From contig NC_092571.1 of NCBI RefSeq assembly GCF_037975245.1, positions 8,842,501-8,906,500 of the forward strand: a stretch of 64,000 nt of DNA, read 5' to 3'. The DNA is from Apostichopus japonicus. Lineage: Eukaryota > Echinodermata > Holothuroidea > Aspidochirotida > Stichopodidae. Positions 33,073-44,692 of the stretch are shown piece by piece (positions within the stretch are counted from its first letter, which is position 1; every line of letters starts with the position of its first letter). The notes beneath the pieces are model-generated. The model searched no databases, was not told the origin of the DNA, and saw only the letters and a program-made list of their open reading frames with translations. The translations under genes were made by a program, and so were the position numbers.

Positions 33073-34561
33073 AAGGATTGTCTGGTGGCTCAAAGAAGTT
33101 ACCTTAAAAAATTATAAATAATTTTCCAAACATGTCAAAGTATGAGAATGCAAATATTGCATTTAACAGAGAAATGATTTTTCCATCCTTAAGGATGAAC
33201 AGTACAGAACGTGACTTCATCTACACTAATGCATATTGTGACATAACCCACGCTCCGTACAGAACCTACAGTAATCACAACAAAAATAGCATTTGTATAC
33301 AGATTAATTCTTCCTTAATTTTCGGTGAAATTTCTTAAAAATTAAATGTTTTCAAAAACAATTTAAGCCGCCATATATGTAGTAGATCGTGGTTTCGTGT
33401 AACACAATATAAGTTTTAACAGCAGACTCTTCGTTGTTTATATATCGCGCTATACAGGTCCAACGCGAAGAACCTACGTAGGCTACTCTAACATTTACAA
33501 TCGGCAGTTCTGCGAAGCCTATAGCTTCTCGGTACTACATTCTGCTCTGACATCGATTCCGCCAAGTTTCATCTTTTGGTGTTCTGAATACTTACTTTTC
33601 AAGCTTCCTTTAACTGTAAATTTGATCCGTGAATTTTATTTCAGCAATTCGAAGAACAGTTTATGAACTGTGGTTTGTGTGTGAGAGTATATTATGTGCA
33701 ATGCTATACATATACCAACTGGGCATGGTACAGTAGGCTATATACGTTCGCGATATGTACATTATATATAATAGGCAATATCCCCTGTGCGTGTACATGT
33801 GAGAGTGTATTGCTGCGGAAATGGGAGTGCTAAATTCAAGTCGCCTGTATTGCCTATTTCAGGGATGAGACTGAGCCAGGGAAAAAAAATCTGAAATTTA
33901 TCGATCGCCGTCCTGGGGGAGGGGTTTAAGGGGAGGGGGTCCCCTTTAGAATTTTTTTGTCAGGTAAGGAGGGCTTAAATGCAAAATGGTGGACTATAGA
34001 TGGAATCTATCACATCACGTAACTCGCCAAAAAAGTGTGGAATTTCTGCTTGTATAATTTATCCATTAGCTTTTTAAAAAAGCTGAACCATAAACCTGAA
34101 CCAAGCTGAACCAAAGCTGAACCAAAAAAAAATGAACCATAAAAAGGTTTTTGCTTGCTTTGTGCTACTTGATTCCACCACTGGTCAAATTCGGTGTTCC
34201 TTCCCTTCACAGTCCAGCATGTTCGGCCAAAAAAAAAGAAAAAAAATTAAATAAAAAAAAAAAAAAAAAAAAAAATCATAAAAAATCATAAAAAACGCGA
34301 ATTACGAGAAAAAACGCGAAAATGAAAAAAAAAAAAAATCGGAAATCCGCGTTTCCGCAGAAGAGTCTCATGCCTGCTATTTGCCAGCACTACGTCAATC
34401 ACCGTATTGAAGAGTTCGAACAAACTGTACTTTTGGTGAGAAACTAGTGAATTTGACAACCAGATTTCTACAATAAGAAAATGTCGAATGGGACAATTTT
34501 TACATGGTTAGAACTTAACTAAAAGGACAATGTATCAAAATCTTCCACCAGACAATTCCTT
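33073..34561. mobile_element. TIR element (AAGGATTGTCTGGTGG) with nested hAT-like MITE
   Basis: The left end AAGGATTGTCTGGTGG is preceded by TTAA (33069-33072). The right end CCACCAGACAATTCCTT is followed by TGAA. TTAA/TGAA is compatible with an aged TTAA duplication. The element is 1,489 bp, including the 517-bp nested element at 33860-34376. The short frames inside have no recognised domain. Confidence 0.72.
33860..34376. mobile_element. hAT-like MITE (CAGGGATGAGACT termini)
   Basis: Ends CAGGGATGAGACTGAGCC and AGAGTCTCATGCCTG. The direct repeat CTATTT flanks both sides (33854-33859 and 34377-34382). The interior has a long poly(A) tract (about 34230-34340) interrupted by CGCGAA, a GGAAATCCGCGTTTCCGC block, and short AAGCTGAACCAA repeats. 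Termini and the CCGCGTTTCCGC block match a known style of hAT element. Confidence 0.78.
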
Positions 34562-35245
34562 TGAAGGCTTCTTGCATTTGAATACATCACTGTTCAGGTT
34601 AGGCCAGTAATGGCGGTATGAGGAGTACGGTAACAATTCAATAATTATCATTATGGCCATTTGATGTCAACATAATAAAAAACTGAATGTCAATAGCCCT
34701 GTACTCAGTTGACAGAACTGACAAGTAGGCATACTGTGTCAGTGCGATCCATGTAGTCTTATTAAACACATGACCGTCTGGTATATGTTAATGGAAAATA
34801 CATGCTATACATACACGAGCATCCATGCAGTTGTTGCAGGTTTTTTTCTCGACAGACCCATTTCACTGACCATAGCCTAGTACTACATTCCTGAGAAGTT
34901 CACACCACAATTTCAGTCTTAGGTTTGCCCACAGACTCCCAACTATTGCTAAATCCTACACTTAACTATATATCTTAAAGGCATACTCTCAGCTAGGAAA
35001 TTTTTAGAGGGCGGGCCAATTTCATAGGTTTCGCTGGTACACCGTTACTCACGTGACACGGTATTTGTAATATACTGCCACTGTACAGTGTAAATCCTGT
35101 ATGTAAATATACGTAATGTATAGCAGAGTTTCATGCAGTGGTAGCATAACACGTGTAACGTGTATATTGCGGCCGCGTCGCCGCGCTGTTTAGGTGGAAG
35201 GCACAGGTTGCTTTATTGTGGGTCCCGATGCCTGGTGCTACGTAA

Positions 35246-35354
35246 ATGGACTGGGTCTCCAAAAACGATCTACTGGAACAGAGATCGGGGATCAACAAAA
35301 TGACCAATGCTACCTTCGCGGAGCATTTACTGGCATGGCAGATCATACGAGAAG
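35246..35354 (+). CDS. Candidate first coding exon, unrecognised protein
   Basis: ATG at 35246 is preceded by an in-frame TAA. The frame runs 36 codons (MDWVSKNDLLEQRSGINKMT...) and meets a donor-like GAAG|GTAGGC in phase 1. Just upstream is a GC-rich patch with GCGGCCGC, unusual in this AT-rich window and compatible with a promoter or 5' exon. The phase matches the acceptor at 38200. I do not recognise the peptide. A chance frame cannot be excluded. Confidence 0.35.
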
Positions 35355-37844
35355 GTAGGCAGCAAATTATGCTAACGACTAGCGTTATATATTTACTATT
35401 CAGGCTACAGTTAGTTCAGTATACTGTTTTCCGGTCGAAGTGTTTGGTCTACTGTAGGCTTCCTTGTTATATTGTTCAATAGATCATGCTAGCTAGGCCT
35501 ACTACTAGTACTACAAACTAAGGCAACTTATACACCGAGAGGCATAGGCTAGTACAGTAGTAGTATAGTCAGTTTTGCGAAGTTTGGAACACTGCAGAGT
35601 TCGGACACCCCTAAGAAATACACGATTTCACGATGAGACAACCTACAGCAGGAGCCAATTGCACGAAAAACTACGAAGCTACAGTTATTTTCTTTCCAAA
35701 ATGACCCAACCATATCAAGTATAGTTTCAAACTTTCAGGTGATTTATACCATGAGATAAAGTTTTGGGGTGTTTTAAGGCTTAGGTGTCCGAACTCCGCA
35801 GTGTCCATGCTACTGCAATGCAGGCTGCTGTACAAACTGTAGCCTAGCCTGAACATTTCATGAAGTGTTATTTATGCTTTTCTACTTATATTCTCCTACT
35901 GAGCATTATCAGTATGGAAGTTTGCGGTATCATGTGTTTGGTTTATGATTCGGTAGCTTTGCAAATATGAATAGGACTTATAGCCTACATCAGTGTAATA
36001 TGGATTTGGCAGGGAGATCTCCCCACAAGAAAATTAAACTCGAAAGACATGCAACTTCTCATGAGCGAAGCAATAGCAAAAGTAGGACTACTGTAGCCTA
36101 GCTCCAGGCCCAGATTTATAAAATTATGCACCATGCAGGGCCTTCCTCAATTTGGTGGTTATTCCTGTCAAGAGCATTTTGATATGGGTATATTTATTTT
36201 GTAACTGTAAGTCTAGTATGCAATGAGGTACGTGAGGGACAGGGGCCTATACGCAATAAAGTAACTGTTTTCATTTCCTACTCTAGTTTACCAGCACAAT
36301 TAAAGAGTTCCTAGCAACAATTAAATTAGTCTGACAACTTGAAAATTTACTGCATATTTGCATGCATGGTCATTCTCAGTTATAGACTACTAATTTGTGT
36401 AGCCATTTCAGTTTTGTCTTTTTTTTGTGTCTGAGAATGGGTTCTTAAGTGATGAAATAACCTTGAATCTGCTGAGCAACTCCAAGATGAATTAAGTTAC
36501 TAAGGCATTGGGTTCTTTTACTTTTTTAAGTCTAATATGCATAGGCTAGGGTATTTAGTTTGCTTCACTTGTTTGTCAATCCGCATAGCCACTTTAGCTG
36601 TGGATGATTCTCCACTTGCAAAGAAAAAATGTATGCATTAATTTAAACTCTTTCTATCCCAAATTAGAGTATTGCCTATAATACTCCAAACTTGGTATAG
36701 TAACTTAAAAAAACGGTAGCGGCTGTTCCTGGTAACTGTAGTGTAAAGTGATATAACTAAGTTTTCCAAATTAATTCAAAACTCAAAAGCCTTCTCAGAA
36801 AGAAGCTACACTAGCTCTACAGGCTCCTTTGTTGAATTAGTGAAGGATAGTAGATACTGTTCACATATTTATGCATTCATAACATGATAGTTTGCTATCA
36901 TTGTTGTTTAAACATGAAATCAAGGAAAACATAAACAAATCAATGTCACCAATAATTGTGAATGCCACCATTTTATGTTCGACAAAATTTATCACATTTA
37001 ATGTAAAGGATAACCATGCATGGCACATTGACGCACATATTGTAGTTGTAATAACGCACCAAATATGCGCTTCATCGGACATGACGCATCATTCCGGGGG
37101 GTCGTTGAGTCCATCTTACAATAATTGATAATTTCATCATGATACAGAAATTAAGGACATTTGCCAAAATTTTACAACATCATAGGCTTCATAGCTCTAC
37201 ACATAATCTGATCATGCAGATCTAAAAATTATACAAAATGAAAATGATACTACTGATTTGTGAGAGAACTAGAATGGTCGCACATAATAAACCATATCAT
37301 GTTTCTATAGTATCTTTTAAACACTTCATTGTTCAGGGCACACCAGTAGAATATTCCGTAATTTTTAGTCTTGGAAATAAGCAAAGCCTAGCTATATTTT
37401 TGAAAGCAATTATGCATCCCTGAACATGATGAAATTTGGTGACATATTAGTGTATGAGCAAGCCTACTGGGACATTGCCATTGTAATATCAAACGTTATG
37501 ACATTTAGTGTATGTAAGGTATTAGTAGATGAGTTATCATACTGCAGGTGTATACTACTAACATAGAAATAAGAAATATAATAGAAATTGCTGCACATCA
37601 CTAGTTTAGGTTTGCACTAGATTAGTAAATGAACCATTCTTGAATACTTGCAGAGTTGACACTATACATACTGTAAATCGTAAAGCAGATGTGATGAGTT
37701 TATGCTGCTAATAGCAAAGTTCTGTAACTAGTAGTGTAATTACTGTTCAGTGTTTGCAAAATTGATTTGAATTGTTGACTATTTAGTGAAGGGCAAAATG
37801 TGGTATTCAGTAATTTATGTTGGAATTTATATAATTCATTATGT
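35355..37844. other. No gene recognised (possible intron)
   Basis: AT-rich. A short ATG frame at 36001-36099 (33 codons) has a basic HKKIKLERH stretch but no further support. Confidence 0.4.
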
Positions 37845-38130
37845 CAGGGATGTGCTCACACTGGGCGTTCTGAATGCCGCCCGGCACAAACAGTATTTAA
37901 CCTTTTTCGCCCAGCACGTTTTGATGATAATTTAATAAATTTTACCATAACCAAAATCTGGGAGAATATATGGCACAGAATAGGAATATAGCACCACCTA
38001 AGCATACTTCATGTGCAAAATTTGTCCATTTGGGGGGGAGGTACCCCACCCATGAGATCCCTCTCCCAGGGTGTGGATCACACTACCGCCCAATCTGCCT
38101 GGCACTCAAATATTCATGAGCACTTCCCTG
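37845..38130. mobile_element. MITE with CAGGGATGTGCTCA termini
   Basis: Starts CAGGGATGTGCTCACACT and ends ATGAGCACTTCCCTG, giving inverted termini of about 14 bp. Flanks CATTATGT and CTATGTGT match at only 5 of 8 positions, so the TSD is not convincing. Interior poly-G/CC tracts are like those of the other MITEs. Confidence 0.65.
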
Positions 38131-38199
38131 CTATGTGTACAGTATGCATTCTGATATGTTATTAACTTTGCACATCCCGGTATTATTTGTCTTTTTCAG

Positions 38200-38348
38200 T
38201 TGAACGTGTGTGCCCAATTAAGAAACTTGAGAGGTTGGTATCCAAACTGATCCACCAGAAAAGATAACACCAGTTCCTCAACAAAAGGCTATGCCCAACA
38301 GAGGCTGATGCAGCAATGCACTCCAGCAGCTTTACCCCAGTGGAGACT
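38200..38348 (+). CDS. Candidate internal exon with one in-frame stop
   Basis: Acceptor TTGTCTTTTTCAG precedes 38200 and donor GAGACTG|GTAATTT follows 38348; both are phase 1. Continuing the frame from the exon at 35246-35354 gives VERVCPIKKLERLVSKLIHQ, then a TAA at 38265-38267, then HQFLNKRLCPTEADAAMHSS in the same frame. Either the protein ends here at 58 residues or this is a decayed exon. The phase also fits the exon at 44544. Confidence 0.35.
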
Positions 38349-38594
38349 GGTAATTTTTTGATGTACATACTGTAACCATTCCATGCTGTAACTAAGTCTA
38401 CATTTCAACTAGGTCTGCAGTCTACTACTGTAGGACTGTATATGACTAACCGGATTTAGGACATTGGACACATTTATTCATTTATTGTATTATGTTATAT
38501 TAATGACATAGACATATAGTGCTAAATATGGTGCTAATACAGCCACTGGAGGTCTGTAAATGTGAGGGACCCAAAAATGTTCAAACCCCACAAG

Positions 38595-40092
38595 CATAGG
38601 CGTACGAGGCGGGGGGCAGGGGGGGGGAATGGGCAGCTCTAAGGCTGCCCGAATTTTCAGGACTTTTACCCAAATTTCTTGTCCTCTGGAAATATATATA
38701 TCTATATATATATATATATATATATAAATATGCAGTAGCTTACCCGAATCTTTTTCAAATTTTTGCCCGACAATTCCATGATTTTCTTTATTTAGCATCA
38801 TGATGCCCAACTATTTCTGTGTAACACCACCGTAAGCGCAGTTCATCTGGGCTACCACGCTTTTTGCACGATCAATTTTTTTCTAACTAGTCAATTGTAT
38901 ACCTGGACCAAGGGTGGCGGAACCAGGGGGCACTTTTCCTCAGGTTAAAAATGTGCCTTTTTCTACATAAAAATGAGGTGCCTCAAGTTAGCAAGAGGCC
39001 AGGGAACCAGAATGAACACTCGGGAAGGGCCGTTTCCGGCCATCTGAGGGGTTTGTAAAACCAAAAATTTTCTAGTACGCTCCACGTCAACCGATGGTGG
39101 CGCTCCGCTCAGATAGTCGTGCATACAACTTTGCAAATCCTGACTAAGCCCGTGACTTTTAATGAATTTCTGTGGGTCAAACTCAAAGCTATTTCGAATG
39201 GAAAAAATTTGTTAAGATATTAACAAGAAAAAAACCCTAATTCGGAAGATTCCTACATTAGCAACTAGCATGATTTCCCCTCATTTTGTCTCAAAAGAAA
39301 ACTTGTTTGTTTCCCAATTTGCAAATTGGATATTGCAGTGCTAGTATGCATATTTTCCTTTAGGGGGGGGGGCGTTGATGGAGTGATGTGTATACACCAA
39401 TAAGATAATACAATAAGAGTTATAAAGGGTACTAAATATAAGGCTGCAGCAGTCCCATCGAATTTCTGCAAAGTGCCCTTTGATGTCGTAGCCCCCCCCC
39501 CAGATTAAAAGTGCTTCCGCCGCCCTTGACCTGGAGATCCCCAACATGAGTGTATATAAGAAACATTTTCTTTTTCATGGATGGTGGGGGGGGGGGAGTG
39601 CCTACAAGCCTAGAAGTACAGGTTTATCATATTCTTTGTTATATTTTATACTTTTTTGTGAGACAAATTGCAGTCTCACCCGACACAGCGACATTATCTC
39701 GCCTACGTGTCGTTGAACAATGTATGTTTTTCTGGAGGTAGCTGAGTACTGTGTTAAAATAATAAATAAGGTAACTAAATAGGAGCTTAAAAAATATACT
39801 GTCCCATTTTTCCCCTTCAAAGTGATGTTACCATTTTTTCTTCTTCTAATTTACCAAATTTTTGGGGAAGTGTAAATTTCTAAAACGTGAGATTATAAAA
39901 TAAAGAATGTTTATATGCAACTTGCAAGGCCTCAGAAGTGCCGTTTCCGGCAATCTGAGAGGCATATTTTGCCAAAAATTTTCTTGTACGCTACGCGCCA
40001 ACCGATGGTGGCGCTCCGCTTAGATAGTGTCCGGGAACTTTCGGGCACAAAAGTTCTGCCCTCCCAAACTGAAATGGTCCTGTACGCCTTTG
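38595..40092. mobile_element. hAT-like non-autonomous element, CATAGGCGTA family, copy 2
   Basis: Starts CATAGGCGTACGAGGC and ends GTACGCCTTTG, flanked exactly by CCCACAAG (38587-38594 and 40093-40100). Nearly collinear with copy 1 at 6167-7793 for about 1.4 kb; it lacks the left half of the AT hairpin. It carries core copies at 39018-39118 and 39915-40030. No transposase frame. Confidence 0.92.
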
Positions 40093-42014
40093 CCCACAAG
40101 TTAATGATAACAGTACCTGTAGTATTTTTCCTTATAAGGAATACATTTACCAATCTTGTAAAATGTGCTACCTACCTGTCTGAAGCAGTTTGTGTTCAAA
40201 AATTGCACATTTATTCTTTTCTTATGTTTTCTTTTTATGTTTCATGATGATGTGGCATCATTTGTACATACAGTGCTTGCACTGCTTAAAGATAGTTTAA
40301 CTGCCTATACTGTAGTTGTCATCTGATCAGGTTGTCATGTGCATATAGTTTCATATCAGCAAAGACATTGACATTTTTGGCAAATTTTGAGTGTGAGCTA
40401 TATCTCTAGTTTAACATGTTAGGGGCATCATTAAGGGATCTACTTTCACCCAGATTTGAACAATAATTTTTAGTTATTACAATGAGTGCAAGTTACAATC
40501 TCAGTGAATAAACAAACATAACATTTATGCTGGCTCCAACCCAGTTACCTTGGCTATGAGCCTGAATGTCTCTTTTGCAATTAAAATCAAATGAATCATA
40601 TCTTGGAAAATCATTTGAACAAGTATATCTTTGTGATACTTCTGTCCTCACACAATGCCATTAATATGTCTTTTTTCCCTTTTCATTTCACATTACAGAT
40701 GTACAGAACATCCTTTAGAGGAACAGTACATTACAGCATAGCGTTATGGCATGATGGATGTTTTGCAAGCAGATATAAGGGTTGGAACTGGAAGTATTTG
40801 TGTTGGATTGTTTCATTAATAAATGTGTGCTTCTCTACTTTACGTAAGATGATTGTCATATTTATTGTTCTCCAGTGAAAGCTATGGATTTGCATAGTGA
40901 ATGTTGTTAACATGGATACGGACAATTTTGAAATAGCTGGTGTCAAAGCATGCAGTTTCTCAGCTTATTTAAATACCATACATCAAGGACACAAGAGTGG
41001 ACAATGGGAGTAACAAGTATCCAGAATGTAGATATCACAAGGCTTCAAGACAATTGAACAAACTGTACCATAACAGACAACAACAAACATGGTGTCTCAG
41101 TAAAATGAAGTTACTAAGCTAGTGCAATGTATCATAAGAATTTATCTTCTCCATGGTGTCAAACATTGATTGTTGCATTCAGTGCGTTATGTATCTTACT
41201 CCTTTCTGTAGTATTTAGCATTGATTTGCATGTTCATTCATAGTGTAAGTAAACTACATAATTGATGTCATCAAAGTTACAACTGTGTCATATTAATAAA
41301 CTAAATGATTGAATATTGGTTTCACTACATACTTTATTGCACACTATGTTTACTTGCTGTAGTTTGTTCAGTCATACCAGTAGTTCTAATGTGACATTGA
41401 TCTTGGGTTATTTATTGTTGGTTCAGAATAACTTGTCTTTATTTTGTATTGTGTGAGATCAATTTAACATAACATATATTGTGATGTCATAGAGTGTTGA
41501 AGAGGTACTCTAACTTGCAGCTAGTAGTGATAAAACAGTTCATTCAGTGCTCTCATGATAACCCCAGTGGCAGATGGAGATAGTGGCAGATGGAGATGTG
41601 TGAAATGCAGGGGACATTATAGGGTCTTTTGAAGTTTTGGCAAAGTTTCTTTTGCATGTAAAGCTGCTATACTTATCATGGAGAAGTTCCACAATGGAGG
41701 CATGGCGTCTCCTCGCCTTATTTGGGTATATGTTCTTGCATTCTGTATTTGGAACACTGCCCTACTATTGTTTGTATTGCCTATTCTAAAGTTAGGTAAT
41801 ACAGTATTGTAACATGGTTTTATTTTTAACACATTGGTTGCATCTGTACAGTTCTATACATTGAGTTCAACTACAATAACCATGAGCAGGGAAAACTTAC
41901 CACTATCTCACTTGCATTTCTTAATGTTAAAGTGACCATATTCATACTTTAACCAAAGCATTTCTTCCATATTAGATAGTGTTTATCCAGAGTAGTTTAC
42001 AGGATATTTTCAAG
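40093..42014. other. No gene recognised
   Basis: The frame at 40591-40878 has a plausible acceptor (CACATTACAG) before ATGTACAG, but no recognised domain. A direct ATAGTGGCAGATGGAGAT doubling is near 41570-41597. Otherwise nothing. Confidence 0.4.
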
Positions 42015-42260
42015 GTGGGCTATGTAGTATTGGCCCCAATTTAGCATGCTATAATTGCTAGAATATTTAATATGTTCCTAGAGGTCTTTACTTTCCAAAT
42101 TGTTCTAAGGCATTCTAATTGAAAGCATAAGATGCCTGAATGTCCCAGTGAGGTAAATTTCCTCGAAGGTGGTAATAAAACCAGGTTCAAAACTTTGACC
42201 AAAGGTATAACCATATTTGAATATCTGGTATATTTGGGGCCAATACAGCATACTCTGGTC
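42015..42260 (-). repeat. Interspersed repeat B, minus-strand copy with TIR-like ends
   Basis: Reverse-complement relative of 8762-8990. Its two ends mirror each other: CTATGTAGTATTGGCCCCAA at left, and reversed TATGCTGTATTGGCCCCAA at right. This suggests a short MITE. Confidence 0.65.
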
Positions 42261-42405
42261 GAGAGTTGCCGTGGAAGCCACCATATGTTTGTAGTAATGC
42301 AGTAAAATGTAGTAAAGGCAGCTGGAGGAGTCCAGTTTACCCCTGTGCCGAAGGTCATTCATCTTTTGGTTTTTTCTTTGGAGAACACTTTAACCCTCCC
42401 AACCA

Positions 42406-42914
42406 CAGAGCTCCCAACTGACCTGCAATTCGCAGGTTGGACCCGCATTCTTACACCCAAACCCGCTGACCCGCGCAAGTGTCCCAAAAACCTGCATTGT
42501 AATTGACAAGTACACATAAAAAAATTGCATCAAATTTTGACTTATCAACCATCATTTCTTTAGCATTTAGCATAATAGAGTATGAAACCTCCTATACATC
42601 ACCATTTGAACCTCAAATTAGGCTATATTTCATTTCATTGGGGCAAGCAGCGAACATTTTCATGCCACGGGAAAGAATGAATTATCACCTACTATTCAAT
42701 TTATTGATGTTACACACAAAAAAAATGTATATTTCTCAGAAAATTTTGGGTGACAAAAGCCTTTCTAGGTGCCACCATTTTACATGTAGGCATCACCAGG
42801 ATTCCAAAAAAAATCAAAAGGGGAGGGGGACACGCCCTCCCCATATACCCCTCCCCCAGGACGGCAATTCGTGGCATGGACCAGCATTTGCCTTCTCAAG
42901 AGTTGGAAGCTATG
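42406..42914. mobile_element. MITE with CAGAGCTCCCAACT termini
   Basis: Starts CAGAGCTCCCAACTGACC and ends AGAGTTGGAAGCTATG. The direct repeat CAACCA flanks both sides exactly (42400-42405 and 42915-42920). The interior has the GGGGAGGGGGACACGCCCTC and CCCCTCCCCCAGG tracts also found in the 12.0-kb MITE and in the 47.9-49.6 kb element. Confidence 0.72.
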
Positions 42915-43966
42915 CAACCATACCATTAATGACATGTCTCTATAGGGGATTGAATCCTTAGGTAGCCGTCCTGAGCTAGTGCGAATCAGCAGAGAGAGGT
43001 TGTGGATGCTACGCCTTCGCACCATTCAACCTCGTGGGCTCAACATTCAGGAAGGACATGACTAACTTTTCTTCTTTCCCCCTCCTACTCCCCTTGCCCC
43101 CCTCATTACTCCTCTTTTCATAGCTTTTTCCTGCCCATTTTTCTCCAGACCTTTCTGTCTTTGTCCTTCTCCAGTTTATTCCCTACCCCCTTCCCTTAAT
43201 CCTCTTTGTCCTTCCACTGTTTATCTCCTACCTCTCCTCTTCCCCTATTGGTTTTTATCTTTCAATCTTCTCTCCATTCCTTGTCTACTAATCCCCTTAC
43301 ATCTATCTCTTTGTGTGCACCATGCTCATTAACCTGTCTGTATTATGTGCGTGTTTTTTCTACACAGGCTCTCTAGTGGATAAGCTGTTTGCTCAGTTTT
43401 ATTTTATTTTGAACTCAAGTATTGAAGAACGTTAGGCCAGAAGCAAGTCGTTTCGTCAAATAAAAGTATATAAGCAGCACATATCTAGTCACATGTTTAA
43501 AGAGAATTACGCAATGAAACTATTCGCATTTTATTTCTTCAGCAATTTCTCCAAAAAAAATCGGCAGCACGAGATCATACGGCCCATATGACTCCTTCCA
43601 TAACAACTACCTGCTCCTACGAGCTGGTATAGCATTTTCCAAGCAGTACAATATGCACTGTTCCATATAGCCAATCGAAAAATTGCGTACATAACAAGTG
43701 GAAAGTTGCTCGCATAGCACACAGTACAATTACACAGTATGCCTATAGGTTACGCAACACTGTGAGAGGCGGATTAGAATCTCGGAAACCTGATACCTTC
43801 GCGGTAACGGTACCCAGATCCGTATGCTGTTTATAGCTAAGGATGAGAATGCCATATTTAAGAAATGAATATGTTGCCGCTGTGAGAAGAGGGCAGCATT
43901 GTTTTTATTTTTTAATCGGGGAATACGTTGAGACAAGATTAGCAATTTCCTAGCTGAGAGGGTGCC
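42915..43966. other. Pyrimidine-rich tract and a solo palindrome arm; no gene
   Basis: 43068-43300 is strongly C/T-rich on the plus strand. TTCCATAACAACTACCTG (43596-43613) is one arm of the 34-bp palindrome with one change. No gene recognised. Confidence 0.5.
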
Positions 43967-43984
43967 TTTAATTTAGTAGAAAAA

Positions 43985-44125
43985 AGGATCAGGAGGGACA
44001 ATCCAGTCCCCTTCAAGGACTACTTTGCTGCGTCCATTCCTAAATCCTGCTTGTTCCTCTGGTATTATTCTTTCTGCTTGTGGCTGAAGTCTATTTAGAA
44101 TCACTGGTAGGAGCATCATGCTTGG
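43985..44125 (-). pseudogene. LINE reverse transcriptase fragment
   Basis: The minus frame reads LLPVILNRLQPQAERIIPEE then QAGFRNGRS. This is the conserved RT segment before the polymerase palm in RTE-like and related non-LTR elements. It is too short to assign further and no other part of that element is nearby. Confidence 0.7.
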
Positions 44126-44149
44126 GTGATCAGGCTGATCAGGCGCGCA

Positions 44150-44237
44150 GAGCACGCGAAAAATTTTGGTAATATTTTTCAGGCAAGTCGTTACAGCCCC
44201 CCCAAATCAAATTAGGCTCCTATGCCTACTGTATGCC
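44150..44237. mobile_element. Right end of a CATAGGCGTAGGAGCC-family MITE
   Basis: CGCGAAAAATTTTGGTAATA, then CAAGTCGTTACAGCCCCCC and AATTAGGCTCCTATGCC, is the reverse of the family's left end. Only this end is present. Confidence 0.72.
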
Positions 44238-44543
44238 AGTGGTGACAAAGAAACAAGGTTGTGGAGCCGCAACAGGTAGAACAAATCCTCCATAAATTTG
44301 CTTGTTAATATAGCTTCAAGTTAACTCTTGAAGTTGTGTCTATACACTATTAATTATTATTTTATTCACAACAAGCAATTTCCCCATTAAAAGGTCAAGA
44401 ATGCTTTGGATTCCCCAGCTGTGCCTTACTTTTTGCTGTCCATATTTCTATTTGCCACAGACCTTTAAGGATCAAGATAAACTGTGAAATAGTCATTTGA
44501 AACAATTAGGATATTGATCATTCTTAATCATTCTTTTAATGCA

Positions 44544-44692
44544 GATGTGCAACTTGATGCCATAGCATTGGAGATACTGGAGCAGAATCTAATGCATGGA
44601 AAAACATGGTTGCATGTGCGTTGGAAAGCAACGGAATTTGTATTTCAAGAGAAAAGATTTGCCAGGCAATCAGAAGAGTAGACCTTGAAGGT
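44544..44692 (+). pseudogene. Candidate exon, integrase-family HTH-like segment, 1-nt frameshift
   Basis: Acceptor TTCTTTTAATGCAG precedes 44544 and donor CTTGAAG|GTTTG follows. In phase 1 it reads DVQLDAIALEILEQN. After a single missing base in AATCTAAT the frame continues NAWKNMVACALESNGICISR and EKICQAIRRVDLE. This pattern (LD..V.EIL..NP.AG..MV..AL...GI.I.R..v...irRVDP.G) is the DNA-binding-like part of a widespread animal integrase-core gene family, from memory. The integrase core itself was not found downstream. The frameshift suggests a relic unless it is a sequencing error. Confidence 0.45.

Larger units (their letters stand above)
34979..43967. mobile_element. Possible 9-kb TTAA-flanked element (TIR pair)
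   Basis: The left end TTAA (34975-34978) is followed by AGGCATACTCTCAGCTAGGA. At the right, ...TCCTAGCTGAGAGGGTGCCT is followed by TTAA (43968-43971). The two ends are inverted and match at about 24 of 26 bases. The interior holds candidate exons, four MITEs and no recognised transposase. Either a large element enlarged by later insertions, or two solo ends of one MITE family; I cannot decide. Confidence 0.45.
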
